This document shows, one piece after another, positions 15,439 to 24,444 of a DNA stretch of 30,737 bases (positions are counted from its first letter, which is position 1; every line of letters starts with the position of its first letter). The notes beneath the pieces are model-generated. The model was not told the DNA's origin and made no database searches. It was given only the letters and a program-made list of their open reading frames with translations. This stretch comes from Phocaeicola sp. GTDB lineage: Bacteria; Bacteroidota; Bacteroidia; Bacteroidales; Bacteroidaceae. A program made the position numbers and the translations under genes. The stretch covers positions 1 to 30,737 of the forward strand of contig JAHHQV010000030.1 of the NCBI GenBank assembly GCA_020026175.1. The letters are read 5' to 3'.

Positions 15439-18400
15439 TTATGGTTTGACTTCATTTATCTTACCGGAATATACATACCATATGTATCCTTTCACATCAG
15501 AGTATCCCATCTCTGTAAGCAGATACATATATTCTTTTACCTGAGTTATGTATTCTGGCTTTTCTTTACCAAACTTAAAGTCTACTACAATTACTTCGTC
15601 GTTTTTTATCATAACTCTGTCAGGGCGCTTATTTTGTACTTTTCCGTTCTCATCATTGAATATTATGGCACATTCGTTGTATAGAGTCCAGCTTCCGTCA
15701 TACCAGTCCTTAATTTTCTCATTGTTTAAGGCATGTTCTGCAATTTTCTTTATTTCCGCTTCTTTTGCAGCAGATTCAATAATTCCTTCAAATCGTAATT
15801 TTTCCAATGCTTTTGCTAAATCTTCTTTTTTGTTGATTGATGCAAATAGAGAATGCAAAAGCTGTCCTTGCAGGATGTATGCAGTGCGATTGTTTTCTTC
15901 ACTGTCTTCTTCACTTCTGATAAAATCGGCAGAACGGTTTGATTGCTTGAAATCAATTTCAGTTTCCAAAGATTCAAGTTTCAAGCTGACTGGAGTTATT
16001 TCGGGCAGAAGGCGGTTGCAGGAGAAACTTTTCTTTTTGTCTTCTGATATGCACAGGTTTCCATATTCATATACAATATTTTTCTTTTCATCATCAGAGT
16101 CGTTTTCTTCATCTTCCGACTCATTATTCCTTATTTCAATATTATCTACTCCTACAATAGAGTCTTTCAGCAGTTCCGATACGGTCCCTTTTTGTCCTTC
16201 TTTACACCATACTATAAGGTTTTTGCATGCTCGCGTAAATGCGACATACAGAAGATTAAGGTTGTCTACCCATAGTTGTAACTTTTCTTCCTTATAACTG
16301 TCGCTGAAGAATGACTGTGACATTGCCGACGAGTAGTTTACAGGTGTTAGGTCAAGTACATTGAATGGTGGAATATCTTTCTGTTTTTCGTTTGTTTTAC
16401 ACCATAGCAGATGATTGTTTGTTTCGTTTTCCATTTTCCAGTCACAGAACGGCAGTAAGACTGTGTGATACTCCAGACCTTTAGACTTGTGTATGGATAA
16501 AATTCTGATACCTGATATTTCTCCAGAAGGAATGGTCTTCGAACATAAAGTATTATCCCAATATGAAATAAATGCGGTAAGTTCTGAAGAGTTTTTCTTC
16601 ATGTATTCAGTAATGGAGTCATAAAATGCACAAAGATATGCATCCTGGTCATTTATCTTGTCCATTGAGAAAACGACAAACAGTTTTTCCAGAAGTTCAT
16701 ATAGTGGCATCAAGTTTAGCTCTGGCATAAGCAGCCTGAACTCTGCCGGAAGGAAATCTTCAACATTGTTTAGTAAAACAGTGTTGAAGTCTATTTCTTT
16801 TTTAAGAATGTTTTTTTGATAGGCTATTGCCAGTCTGGCACATGCAGTCTTGTCTTCCGGTTCTGATATATATCTTAATCCGTCAATGAGCATACATACA
16901 GCAAGCGAGGCATCCAGACGGAAGGCCTCATCGGATACCACTCTGTATGGTGTCTCTTTGTCAAAGAAATCGGCAATGGCAGGTATAGTCTTGTTTTTTC
17001 TTACAAGTATTGCTATATCATTTACCTTTATACCTTTATTTACCAGACTATCTACTTCCTCAGCCAGAAGTTCGAGAGTGGCATTGGTATAAGGCTTGTC
17101 GTTTCTGTCGGCAATGAATGAAATTTTTACATAACCATTGTTTTCTTTTTTAGATGTTTTTTGCACTACATCATTATATGCGTTAGTGAGCTGTACACAA
17201 CTTTCGTTTTCGGATTCCTTATATTTGTTGTCCAGAACATTACATGCAGATACAAATATTTCGTTATTGAATGTTATGATGTTGGCTTCACTTCGCCAGT
17301 TGGTGTCAAGTGTTTGTGAGTTTATTTTGAAGTGTCTGTCTTTGTCCAGTCCTGCCAGAATCTTCCAGTCGCCGTTTCTCCATCTGTAAATGCTTTGCTT
17401 TATATCACCTACTATCATGCTGCCTTCTTTTTGTGCAAGACATTCTTCCAATAACAGATGAAAGTTTTCCCATTGCATTTTCGAAGTGTCTTGAAATTCA
17501 TCTATCATCACAGAATCTATTGTACTGCCTATTTTTTCGTAAATGAATGAGGCGTCTCCTTCACAGATAAGGCTGTGAAGTAGAGCATTGGTATCTGACA
17601 GAAGGAATCTGTTGTGATAATTGTTCTGCTCTCTAACCTCATTGTCTATGAGCATAAGTAGTTGCAGGTTGTTAAGATATTTAAGTGACAACTTACATGT
17701 GTTTAGAATGACGTTATTTGTCTGTCGTTTGTTGTCAGCAGCTTGCAGAATAGGAATAAGTACATCATTGGCCAGACTAATGATAAGGTCTTTGTTACAG
17801 GAATTTTTGTTGGTCCAATTTTCAGCACTGCTTATACATTCATTGAAAGTTGCATTACATATATCATCGCCAAGATTGCCGTTTGCCAGTTTCTTAAAGT
17901 ATCCAGCTATACCTTTATCCTTTCTTTTCAGGTCGTTTACTTCAATTTTATTGCTTGCAAGTATTTCAAGAAAATGATCATTGAAACCTTTCATCTGGTC
18001 GAGTACAGCATCTCTGAGATTCTGTAGTTCATTTCTGTATTGAGGTATAAACTTGTGGTCTTTCAGTTTTTCTCTCAGATTCACTCCCTTTTCAATATAA
18101 GCCTCATCGAAAATGTTTTTTCCGAAGCTCTTTATTTCCGAAGACACATTCCATCTTTTGTCATCTGCTATTCTTTCTTCTATATATTCAATAAGCCAAT
18201 AAAGGGCAGGGGAGTTTCTGTCAAGTTTCTCTATCATTGCATCAACTGCATCGCTCAGTACATCCGTATTGCTCAGCTCTATTGACATATTTGCTCCTAG
18301 TTCCAGTTCTCGTGCAAGATTCTTCATTACAGATTGAAAGAATGAATCTATAGTCTCTATTCTGAATCTACTATAGTCGTGTATTATATTTTTCAAGGCT

Positions 18401-18687
18401 ACGGCAGCAGTTTCTCTTATTTCTGTTTCCGACTTGGATGATGTCTTCATTATTTCTTTCAGATATCCGTCAGAAGATTTGTCAGAAATGGAAATGCCAT
18501 ATAGCTGGCTTAGGATTCTTTCTTTCATTTCTGTAGTAGCCTTGTTTGTGAATGTTACAGCAAGAATCTTTCTGTATGAATACGGGTCTTCAATCAGTTG
18601 TCTGATATATTGCACGGCCAGGGTGAATGTTTTTCCTGAGCCAGCTGATGCTTTATATACTAATAATCTTGGTTCTTGTTGTTCCAT
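15439..18687 (-). CDS. addA: AddA-like UvrD/RecB-family helicase-nuclease
   Basis: A 1082-aa superfamily 1A helicase fused to a C-terminal nuclease; motor subunit of the AddAB double-strand-end resection enzyme. Motifs in order: Q/I region YKASAGSGKTFTL (Walker A, 13-20), Ia VTFTNKATTEMKER, II MIDEFQDTSKMQW (Walker B), III GDIKQSIYRWRNGD, IV DTNWRSEANI, V SIHKSKGLEYHTV, VI LYVAFTRACKNL. The C-terminal PD-(D/E)XK core is RPDRVMIKNDEVIVVDFKFG. An acidic run near 860-890 probably links the two halves. It is the first gene of addAB; the dyad at 18705-18734 lies 18 nt before its start. Its length is on the short side of the usual AddA range but all motifs are present. Confidence 0.94.
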   Translation of the reverse strand: MEQQEPRLLVYKASAGSGKTFTLAVQYIRQLIEDPYSYRKILAVTFTNKATTEMKERILSQLYGISISDKSSDGYLKEIMKTSSKSETEIRETAAVALKNIIHDYSRFRIETIDSFFQSVMKNLARELELGANMSIELSNTDVLSDAVDAMIEKLDRNSPALYWLIEYIEERIADDKRWNVSSEIKSFGKNIFDEAYIEKGVNLREKLKDHKFIPQYRNELQNLRDAVLDQMKGFNDHFLEILASNKIEVNDLKRKDKGIAGYFKKLANGNLGDDICNATFNECISSAENWTNKNSCNKDLIISLANDVLIPILQAADNKRQTNNVILNTCKLSLKYLNNLQLLMLIDNEVREQNNYHNRFLLSDTNALLHSLICEGDASFIYEKIGSTIDSVMIDEFQDTSKMQWENFHLLLEECLAQKEGSMIVGDIKQSIYRWRNGDWKILAGLDKDRHFKINSQTLDTNWRSEANIITFNNEIFVSACNVLDNKYKESENESCVQLTNAYNDVVQKTSKKENNGYVKISFIADRNDKPYTNATLELLAEEVDSLVNKGIKVNDIAILVRKNKTIPAIADFFDKETPYRVVSDEAFRLDASLAVCMLIDGLRYISEPEDKTACARLAIAYQKNILKKEIDFNTVLLNNVEDFLPAEFRLLMPELNLMPLYELLEKLFVVFSMDKINDQDAYLCAFYDSITEYMKKNSSELTAFISYWDNTLCSKTIPSGEISGIRILSIHKSKGLEYHTVLLPFCDWKMENETNNHLLWCKTNEKQKDIPPFNVLDLTPVNYSSAMSQSFFSDSYKEEKLQLWVDNLNLLYVAFTRACKNLIVWCKEGQKGTVSELLKDSIVGVDNIEIRNNESEDEENDSDDEKKNIVYEYGNLCISEDKKKSFSCNRLLPEITPVSLKLESLETEIDFKQSNRSADFIRSEEDSEENNRTAYILQGQLLHSLFASINKKEDLAKALEKLRFEGIIESAAKEAEIKKIAEHALNNEKIKDWYDGSWTLYNECAIIFNDENGKVQNKRPDRVMIKNDEVIVVDFKFGKEKPEYITQVKEYMYLLTEMGYSDVKGYIWYVYSGKINEVKP

Positions 18688-18704
18688 AAGGATGATTTTT
18701 TAGC

Positions 18705-18734
18705 CTTTAATGTATTTGTAATCATACATTAAAG
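18705..18734. promoter_or_regulatory. Perfect palindrome in the addA 5' region
   Basis: CTTTAATGTA (18705-18714) and TACATTAAAG (18725-18734) form a perfect 10-bp inverted repeat with a 10-nt spacer, ending 18 nt before the addA ATG. It could be an operator or a leader hairpin that affects translation of addA. No consensus -7 element was recognised around it. Confidence 0.5.
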
Positions 18735-18783
18735 ATGGTATATTATGAATTTGTTTTTGGAATTATGTTTTTTTTCATTTTCG

Positions 18784-18815
18784 TATGAACAAATCGTATA
18801 AACTGTTTGTTCATA
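18784..18815. promoter_or_regulatory. Second perfect palindrome between clpA and addA
   Basis: TATGAACAAA (18784-18793) and TTTGTTCATA (18806-18815), perfect 10-bp arms, 12-nt spacer. The right arm overlaps another short dyad (TTCATAT-cat-ATATGAA), so alternative pairings exist. No T-tract follows on either strand, which argues against a terminator; an operator upstream of addA is possible. Confidence 0.45.
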
Positions 18816-18913
18816 TCATATATGAAGTTATACAGAAAAAAGCTTAATATTCTTGTTTGGTTTACTGTATGAATCTTGGAGAATTTTCCAGGAAAATACA
18901 TGTTAATCAATTT

Positions 18914-18947
18914 GCGTCGGAGTTTGTGAAAATACCGACGCTTTTTT
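18914..18947 (+). terminator. Intrinsic terminator, plus orientation, in the clpA-addA gap
   Basis: GCGTCGG (18914-18920) pairs with CCGACGC (18935-18941), followed by T6 on the plus strand. Both neighbours are on the minus strand, where only AAATT follows the stem. It therefore either ends an unrecognised plus-strand transcript or is an imperfect 3' hairpin for clpA. A further dyad, ATTTTCC-A-GGAAAAT, is at 18883-18897. No plus-strand promoter with consensus spacing was found. Confidence 0.55.
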
Positions 18948-18987
18948 GTATAACCTGATTGCATTAAAAAAATCAAAGATACAATGT

Positions 18988-21255
18988 TCAGGCTTTCTTT
19001 ATCATGAGTGACAATTCATTGTCTTTTATTTCTATCAATGCATTTCCACCCTTCTTCAGCTTTCCAAATAAAACCTCTTTAACCAATATTGGTTTTAAAA
19101 ATTTGGCAATGGTTCTGTCAATTTCTCTGGCTCCATATTCTTTGGTGAAACATTTCTTTAGTAACCATTCTTTGGCTTCATTACTTATTTTGACTTTTAT
19201 GTTATGCGCATTTACTTTAAAAATAAATTCGCCTAGTTTCTTTTCAAGAATAAGCATTGCCATTGCAGTGCTCATTTCGTTGAATACTATAGTACCTGAA
19301 AGACGGTTTATAAATTCTGGTCTGAATGTCTTTTTTACCTCTTTCAATATTGCACCCTTTGCATTTGATGTCCCTGAAAATCCTATAGAAGAACGGTTGG
19401 CATATTGAGCCCCTGCATTTGATGTCATGATGATTATCAGATGCCTGCAATCGGATTTCTTTCCCTTATTGTCTGTTAGTACTGCATAGTCCATGACCTG
19501 TAGCAATATATTGAATATATCCGGATGTGCTTTCTCTATTTCATCCAATAACAGGACACAATTTGGGCTTTTCCTTATAGCGTCAGTCAGAAGTCCTCCT
19601 TCTTCATATCCCACATATCCGGCTGGCGAACCAATTAGTTTTGCTACTGTATGTTTTTCCGAATACTCGCTCATATCGAAACGTATAAGATTGATACCAA
19701 GTTCGGATGCCAGAACCTTTGCTATTTCTGTCTTGCCTACACCTGTTGGGCCTACAAACAGAAGGCTTGCTATAGGCTTGTTGTCATCGTTGAATCCGGC
19801 TCTTGACATCATTATTGCTTCCGTTACCTTTTCTATGGCTTCGTCTTGTCCGTAAATTTTGGCAAGCATTCTTTTGTCTAAATTCTGAATTTTAGAATTG
19901 TCTTCATTCATCGATATGTAGTCTACATTGCATACTTTGGATAGGATTTCAGAGATGGTATCTTTTGTTACTTTATTTATTGTGTGATGGTTTTTCTTTT
20001 GCTGTATCTGTAGATAAGCACCGGCTTCATCTATAAGGTCGATAGCTTTATCAGGCAGGAATTTGTCTTTAATATATTTGTCGCTGGCTTTTACTGCATA
20101 TTCTATTACTCCATTTTCATATTTCACGTTGTGAAACTTCTCGAAGTTGATTTGTAGTCCTTTGATGATGTTTACACACTCTTCTACTGACGGTTCTAGA
20201 ATATCTATCTTGTTGAATCGTCTTACCATCCCCTTGCTATTGATAAAATATTTGTTGTAGTCGTCGTATGTCGTGGCACCTATAAATTTTATTTTTCCTT
20301 CATCAAGGTATGGCTTGAGAATATTTGAAGCATCTATGCTTCCATCACTTGTACCTCCAGCTCCTATGATATTGTGTATCTCGTCAATGAATATGATAAT
20401 ATTACCTTCTTCTTCGACTCCTGACATTATGGTTCTAAGTTTCTTTTCGAATTCTCCTCTATATTGTGTTCCAGCAATCAATGCACCTATATTCATTTCG
20501 TAGATATTAAATCCTTTCAGTTTGTCGGGCACGTCATTGTTTGATATTTTTTCTGCCAGTCCGTATATGATTTCGGTTTTTCCTACACCCGGTTCTCCTA
20601 TCAATAGAGGGTTGTTCTTTTGTTTTCTGCACAATGTCTGAATTATTTTACACAGGTCGTCATCCCTTCCAATCAGACGGTTGTGTGTTTCCACTTTTTC
20701 TGTGATAGAAGAAAGCATGCTTTTCCATTGTTGAGAGTTGTTTGGCAAATCAGGTAATACATCATCCGTATCAAGTTCATCCAAATCTCTAGGTTCTCTG
20801 AAATTTTCAAAACTGAAATTATATTCATCTATCATGTACATGATAAAATCAGATAGAGATTCGCCTAATATGTTTTTGAATAAATACATACCCCATGAAT
20901 CTTTCAGGTTCAACATGGACTGAAAGACATTAGGTACATCTATTTCCAACGAACTTGTAAAATAACAGCTGAATTCAGAATTGATAAGAATTTCTTGAGT
21001 CTGTTCGGAATTTGTAGGTTCGTAATTTATATCTTCAGGAACTTTCTCGAAATTATTTGATATAAAGCCGTTGATTTCCTTTTTTATTGCTTCTGCATTT
21101 TCACCAACTTCATCAATAGAAGATAAAAACTCTTCTTGTTGTAGCATAGCCAGAAGTAAATGCTCTGGCGTTACAAATTCATGTCTTCTGAGTTTTGCTT
21201 CTTTATGTGCTTTTTCAAGTGCATGTTTTACAAAAATACTATATATAAAATCCAT
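18988..21255 (-). CDS. clpA: ClpA, AAA+ unfoldase of the ClpAP protease
   Basis: A 755-aa HSP100 unfoldase, nearly the length of E. coli ClpA (758). It has the N-domain (EFVTPEHLLLAML, residues about 26-38), the first AAA+ module with Walker A GEPGVGKT and Walker B IIFIDEIHNI, and the second with Walker A GPTGVGKT, LLLDEIEKAHPDIFN and sensor TSNAGAQ. No ClpB-type coiled-coil insertion lies between the modules, which favours ClpA. The tripeptide IGF in SSIGFSG lies in the second module at the place of the ClpP-docking loop. It follows clpS by 23 nt, so the adaptor and unfoldase are co-expressed. ClpP is not in the window. Confidence 0.95.
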   Translation of the reverse strand: MDFIYSIFVKHALEKAHKEAKLRRHEFVTPEHLLLAMLQQEEFLSSIDEVGENAEAIKKEINGFISNNFEKVPEDINYEPTNSEQTQEILINSEFSCYFTSSLEIDVPNVFQSMLNLKDSWGMYLFKNILGESLSDFIMYMIDEYNFSFENFREPRDLDELDTDDVLPDLPNNSQQWKSMLSSITEKVETHNRLIGRDDDLCKIIQTLCRKQKNNPLLIGEPGVGKTEIIYGLAEKISNNDVPDKLKGFNIYEMNIGALIAGTQYRGEFEKKLRTIMSGVEEEGNIIIFIDEIHNIIGAGGTSDGSIDASNILKPYLDEGKIKFIGATTYDDYNKYFINSKGMVRRFNKIDILEPSVEECVNIIKGLQINFEKFHNVKYENGVIEYAVKASDKYIKDKFLPDKAIDLIDEAGAYLQIQQKKNHHTINKVTKDTISEILSKVCNVDYISMNEDNSKIQNLDKRMLAKIYGQDEAIEKVTEAIMMSRAGFNDDNKPIASLLFVGPTGVGKTEIAKVLASELGINLIRFDMSEYSEKHTVAKLIGSPAGYVGYEEGGLLTDAIRKSPNCVLLLDEIEKAHPDIFNILLQVMDYAVLTDNKGKKSDCRHLIIIMTSNAGAQYANRSSIGFSGTSNAKGAILKEVKKTFRPEFINRLSGTIVFNEMSTAMAMLILEKKLGEFIFKVNAHNIKVKISNEAKEWLLKKCFTKEYGAREIDRTIAKFLKPILVKEVLFGKLKKGGNALIEIKDNELSLMIKKA

Positions 21256-21278
21256 AGTTTATCGATTGAAAAGATTTG

Positions 21279-21584
21279 TTATATATCGGGAGAAACAGTT
21301 ATGTTAAGAGGATAATTCTCTTTTTGAGCCATATCTGTAACCTTTTTTACTTTCGAGATTGCAATGTCGTAAGTATAAATGCCAACTACAGCCGAATTGG
21401 ATTTATGTATTTTCATCATAAGTGTTTCAGCTTCAGCCTCTGTTTTGAAAAAGACTGTAACCAGTACTTTTACTACAAATCCCATGCTAGTAATGTCGTC
21501 ATTGTATATAGTGACTTTAAAACGTCTAGGCTCAATAAGTCTAGTACGTTCTTTTTCTTTTAAAGATGATTGTTGTTTTTCCAT
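21279..21584 (-). CDS. clpS: ClpS, N-end-rule adaptor for ClpAP
   Basis: A 101-aa protein that delivers substrates with N-terminal Leu/Phe/Tyr/Trp to ClpA. After a charged tail comes the conserved core: TIYNDDITSMGFVVKVL (N28-D29-D30 in the ligand loop, M34), FKTEAEAETLMMKIHKS (H60) and GIYTYDIAISKV. These fit the canonical N-D-D and His that bind the N-degron amine. First gene of the clpS-clpA unit. A minus-strand TAAGTTTG lies at 21592-21599, only about 8 nt before the ATG; if used, the mRNA would be nearly leaderless. Confidence 0.95.
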   Translation of the reverse strand: MEKQQSSLKEKERTRLIEPRRFKVTIYNDDITSMGFVVKVLVTVFFKTEAEAETLMMKIHKSNSAVVGIYTYDIAISKVKKVTDMAQKENYPLNITVSPDI

Positions 21585-21610
21585 AATGACACAAACTTAA
21601 TAAAAAATAT

Positions 21611-21618
21611 TATATTTG
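21611..21618 (+). promoter_or_regulatory. Probable -7 element for the DUF3805/DUF3806 gene
   Basis: TATATTTG matches TAnnTTTG and predicts a start about 35-40 nt before the ATG at 21662. No clear -33 TTTG at normal spacing. It shares the 77-nt divergent region with the clpS start. Confidence 0.4.
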
Positions 21619-21661
21619 TACCGACATAATCGGAATTATAACTATTTAAATATATAAAAAT

Positions 21662-22495
21662 ATGATGAAATACATTTCCCCCGGTTCTTGGTTCTCTTTG
21701 GAGTATCCTGATGGATGGCATGAATTTGAAGATACAGAAGACAGTTTCTTATTCTATAATCCGGAAAAATGGTCCGGAAATTTCAGAATTTCTGCTTTTA
21801 AGGGAAAGTCAGACACTTATGCAAGTGAATGTATGGATTATGAATTGAAGAACAATCGTATGTCGAGACTTGTAAAGGTGGAGAATTGGGACTGTGCTTA
21901 TTCTGTAGAGAACTTCCAGGAAAACGGCAACTGGTACACTTCGCATTTGTGGGTGACAGGAAAGGGTGATATATCAGTGGAATGTTCGTTTACGGTGGCA
22001 AAGGGAGAGAGCCATAAAACGGCTGAAGCAATAATCTCTTCGCTCAGAGTAAGAGGTAAAGATGAAAAGCCTTGTAATGAAGTTATACCAGTCAGAGTGC
22101 TTGAAATCAATTTGATAAACGAATATTTTGATTGGGCTACATCTACTATAAAGAAACATCTGACCAAGGATTTCACTTCCTCGGCTGCCGACATAGCCAG
22201 CATACAGAAAGTGATGGACAGCGGAAAATTCAACAACAACCAGCGTCAGGCATGGGAATCATTTGGTGTTGCATTTGGAGCAATACTAGTAAACGAGATG
22301 GACGGAATGGACTGGGTGACTGTAATTGTCGGGAACGATGAAAAACCAGCTCTGAAATTTGCCGATACAGATGTGATGGTGTATCCTCTACAATTGGTAT
22401 GGGGTAGAGTGAAAAACGGAAAATCATGCAGCTTGAAGGCGGAATTTGAGAAGATAAAGGCAGAAGTTGAAAATGCTTTGTCGTCAAATAACTAA
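21662..22495 (+). CDS. DUF3805/DUF3806 domain protein
   Basis: A 277-aa cytoplasmic protein of unknown function. The N-terminal half (about 1-130, with SWFSLEYPDGWHEFED and SLRVRG) resembles DUF3805, a Bacteroidetes domain with a fold related to PsbP/Mog1-like modules. The C-terminal half (about 150-275) resembles DUF3806: QRQAWESFGVAFGAIL, MDWVTVIVG and YPLQLVWGRVKNG follow the family pattern of a first helix, a central GluTrp-type strand and a Pro-Leu segment. There is no signal peptide. ATG at 21662 is followed by a second ATG, either of which could serve. It lies 12 nt upstream of the ABC-F gene and is probably co-transcribed with it. Confidence 0.75.
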   Translation: MMKYISPGSWFSLEYPDGWHEFEDTEDSFLFYNPEKWSGNFRISAFKGKSDTYASECMDYELKNNRMSRLVKVENWDCAYSVENFQENGNWYTSHLWVTGKGDISVECSFTVAKGESHKTAEAIISSLRVRGKDEKPCNEVIPVRVLEINLINEYFDWATSTIKKHLTKDFTSSAADIASIQKVMDSGKFNNNQRQAWESFGVAFGAILVNEMDGMDWVTVIVGNDEKPALKFADTDVMVYPLQLVWGRVKNGKSCSLKAEFEKIKAEVENALSSNN

Positions 22496-22507
22496 TTATA
22501 TTGTATT

Positions 22508-24373
22508 ATGACTCCATATCTACAAATAGAAAATCTTACAAAATCGTTTGGCGACCTGTTGCTTTTCAATCAAATATCTTTTGGAGTAGCCGAAGGGCAG
22601 AGAATAGGTCTGATTGCAAAAAACGGTTCGGGAAAAACAACTCTCCTCAATATAATTGCGGGAAAAGAAGGATACGATGAAGGAAATATAACTTTCAGAA
22701 AAGATTTGAAAGTGGGGTATCTTGAGCAAAGCCCTTACTATCCTGAAGAACTTACGGTGATGGAAGCATGCTTCTATCATGGAAACTCTACCGTACAGCT
22801 TATAAAGGAGTACGAAGACTGTATGGAAACGCCTGGCAATCCGGGACTGGAAGACTTGCTTGTAAGGATGGAGCACGAGAAGGCTTGGGATTATGAGAGA
22901 AAGGCAAAACAGATTCTTTCACAACTTAAAATCAGAGATTTCAACCAGAAGATAAAGCAATTGTCGGGAGGACAGCTCAAGCGTGTTGCACTGGCAAATG
23001 TACTGATTACAGAGCCTGACTTGCTTATACTGGATGAACCTACCAACCACCTTGACCTAGATATGACCGAGTGGCTGGAAGATTATCTTAAGCGTGGAAC
23101 CCTGAGTCTGCTTATGGTGACTCACGACCGATATTTTCTCGATCGTGTATGTTCTGAAATCATAGAGATAGACAACAGGCAAGTGTATTCTTATAAGGGA
23201 AACTATAGTTATTATCTTGACAAACGACAGGAGAGAATAGACGCAACAAATGCAGAAATTGCACGTGCCAACAATCTTTATCGTACCGAATTGGAATGGA
23301 TGCGACGTATGCCGCAGGCTCGTGGACACAAGGCAAGATACCGTGAAGAGGCTTTTTACGAACTAGAGAAAGTGGCCAAACAAAGATTCAACGATTCTAA
23401 TGTGAAACTTGATGTGAAAGCATCATATATCGGCTCAAAGATTTTTGAGGCAGATCATCTTTGCAAGAGTTTTGGCGACTTGAAGATTCTTGATGATTTT
23501 TCATATATATTTGCCCGTTACGAGAAAATGGGTATAGTGGGAAATAACGGTACCGGTAAGTCTACTTTCATAAAGATTCTTATGGGAGAGCAAAAACCTG
23601 ACAGTGGAACTCTTGATATAGGCGAAACAGTGCGTTTTGGATACTATTCGCAGGAGGGGCTGCAGTTTGACGACCAGATGAAGGTGATAGATGTGATAAC
23701 GGAAATAGCAGAGGTGATAGAGTTGGGTAATGGCAAACGGCTTACGGCATCCCAGTTCCTTCAGCATTTTCTGTTCACTCCCGAAACACAGCATAGCTAT
23801 GTATATAAGTTGAGTGGTGGAGAACGCCGTCGTCTGTACTTGTGTACTGTGCTGATGCGTAATCCTAATTTCCTTGTATTGGACGAACCTACAAACGACC
23901 TCGATATAGTTACTCTTCAGGTTTTAGAAGAATATCTTCAGAATTTCAAGGGATGCGTAATAGTAGTAAGTCATGACCGCTATTTCATGGATAAGGTAGT
24001 AGACCATCTGCTTGTGTTCAATGGACAGGGAGATATTCGTGATTTCCCTGGCAATTATTCCGATTATCGTGACTGGAAGGAAGTCAAGGCATCACATGAA
24101 AAAGAGGCTTCCAAACCAAAGGAAGAAAAGACTCAGCGTGTCCGACTCAATGACAAGAGAAAGATGACTTTCAAGGAAAAGAAAGAATTCGAACAGCTTG
24201 AAAAGGAGATAGCTTTGCTCGAAGAGGAAAAGAAGATGATTGAAGAATCGCTTTGTAGTGGGACACTTGGTGTAGACGAACTTACCGAGAAATCCAAGCG
24301 TCTGCCTATACTAAATGATGAAATAGACGAAAAGACAATGCGATGGATGGAACTCAGTGAGATAGAAGGATAA
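22508..24373 (+). CDS. ABC-F family ATPase (Uup-like)
   Basis: A 621-aa soluble protein with two ABC domains and no membrane span, acting at the ribosome or on DNA intermediates depending on subfamily. Domain 1: Walker A GLIAKNGSGKTTLL (38-46), signature LSGGQLKRVALA, Walker B DLLILDEPTNHLD. Domain 2: Walker A GNNGTGKST near 343-351, signature LSGGERRRLYLC, Walker B NFLVLDEPTNDLD. The interdomain linker near 240-300 is rich in Arg and helix-forming residues (RMPQARGHKARYREEAF), as in Uup and EttA-type proteins. The C-terminal 80 residues are a charged coiled coil (EKKEFEQLEKEIALLEEEKK), a feature of Uup. The terminator 24403-24438 follows. It is not an obvious antibiotic-resistance ABC-F, but that cannot be ruled out by eye. 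Confidence 0.9.
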   Translation: MTPYLQIENLTKSFGDLLLFNQISFGVAEGQRIGLIAKNGSGKTTLLNIIAGKEGYDEGNITFRKDLKVGYLEQSPYYPEELTVMEACFYHGNSTVQLIKEYEDCMETPGNPGLEDLLVRMEHEKAWDYERKAKQILSQLKIRDFNQKIKQLSGGQLKRVALANVLITEPDLLILDEPTNHLDLDMTEWLEDYLKRGTLSLLMVTHDRYFLDRVCSEIIEIDNRQVYSYKGNYSYYLDKRQERIDATNAEIARANNLYRTELEWMRRMPQARGHKARYREEAFYELEKVAKQRFNDSNVKLDVKASYIGSKIFEADHLCKSFGDLKILDDFSYIFARYEKMGIVGNNGTGKSTFIKILMGEQKPDSGTLDIGETVRFGYYSQEGLQFDDQMKVIDVITEIAEVIELGNGKRLTASQFLQHFLFTPETQHSYVYKLSGGERRRLYLCTVLMRNPNFLVLDEPTNDLDIVTLQVLEEYLQNFKGCVIVVSHDRYFMDKVVDHLLVFNGQGDIRDFPGNYSDYRDWKEVKASHEKEASKPKEEKTQRVRLNDKRKMTFKEKKEFEQLEKEIALLEEEKKMIEESLCSGTLGVDELTEKSKRLPILNDEIDEKTMRWMELSEIEG

Positions 24374-24402
24374 AAAATCAGCCTGATACCAACATTGAAG
24401 TG

Positions 24403-24444
24403 CACCCCAAAAAGTTTTGTGTCTAACTTTTGGGGTGTTTTTTT
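24403..24444 (+). terminator. Hairpin terminator and possible left end of an IS3-type relic
   Basis: CACCCCAAAA (24403-24412) pairs with TTTTGGGGTG (24428-24437), extended by GTT/AAC after a bulged A, and is followed by T7. It ends the ABC-F transcript. The sequence beginning TGCACCCCAAAAAGTT looks like an insertion-sequence terminus, and the IS relic ORF starts 8 nt later, so the hairpin may be part of the element. Confidence 0.68.

Noticed and set aside
15548..16297. 249-codon plus-strand open frame opposite addA
   Set aside because: Ser/Phe/Leu-rich composition typical of the antisense of a real gene; addA has all helicase motifs across this stretch.
18743..18976. 77-codon minus-strand open frame in the clpA-addA gap
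   Set aside because: It runs through two palindromes and a terminator-like hairpin, and its Lys/Phe/Tyr-rich translation is typical of AT-rich non-coding DNA.
22508..24373. Antibiotic-resistance ABC-F protein
   Set aside because: The charged C-terminal coiled coil and chromosomal context fit Uup-like housekeeping proteins; nothing seen supports resistance.
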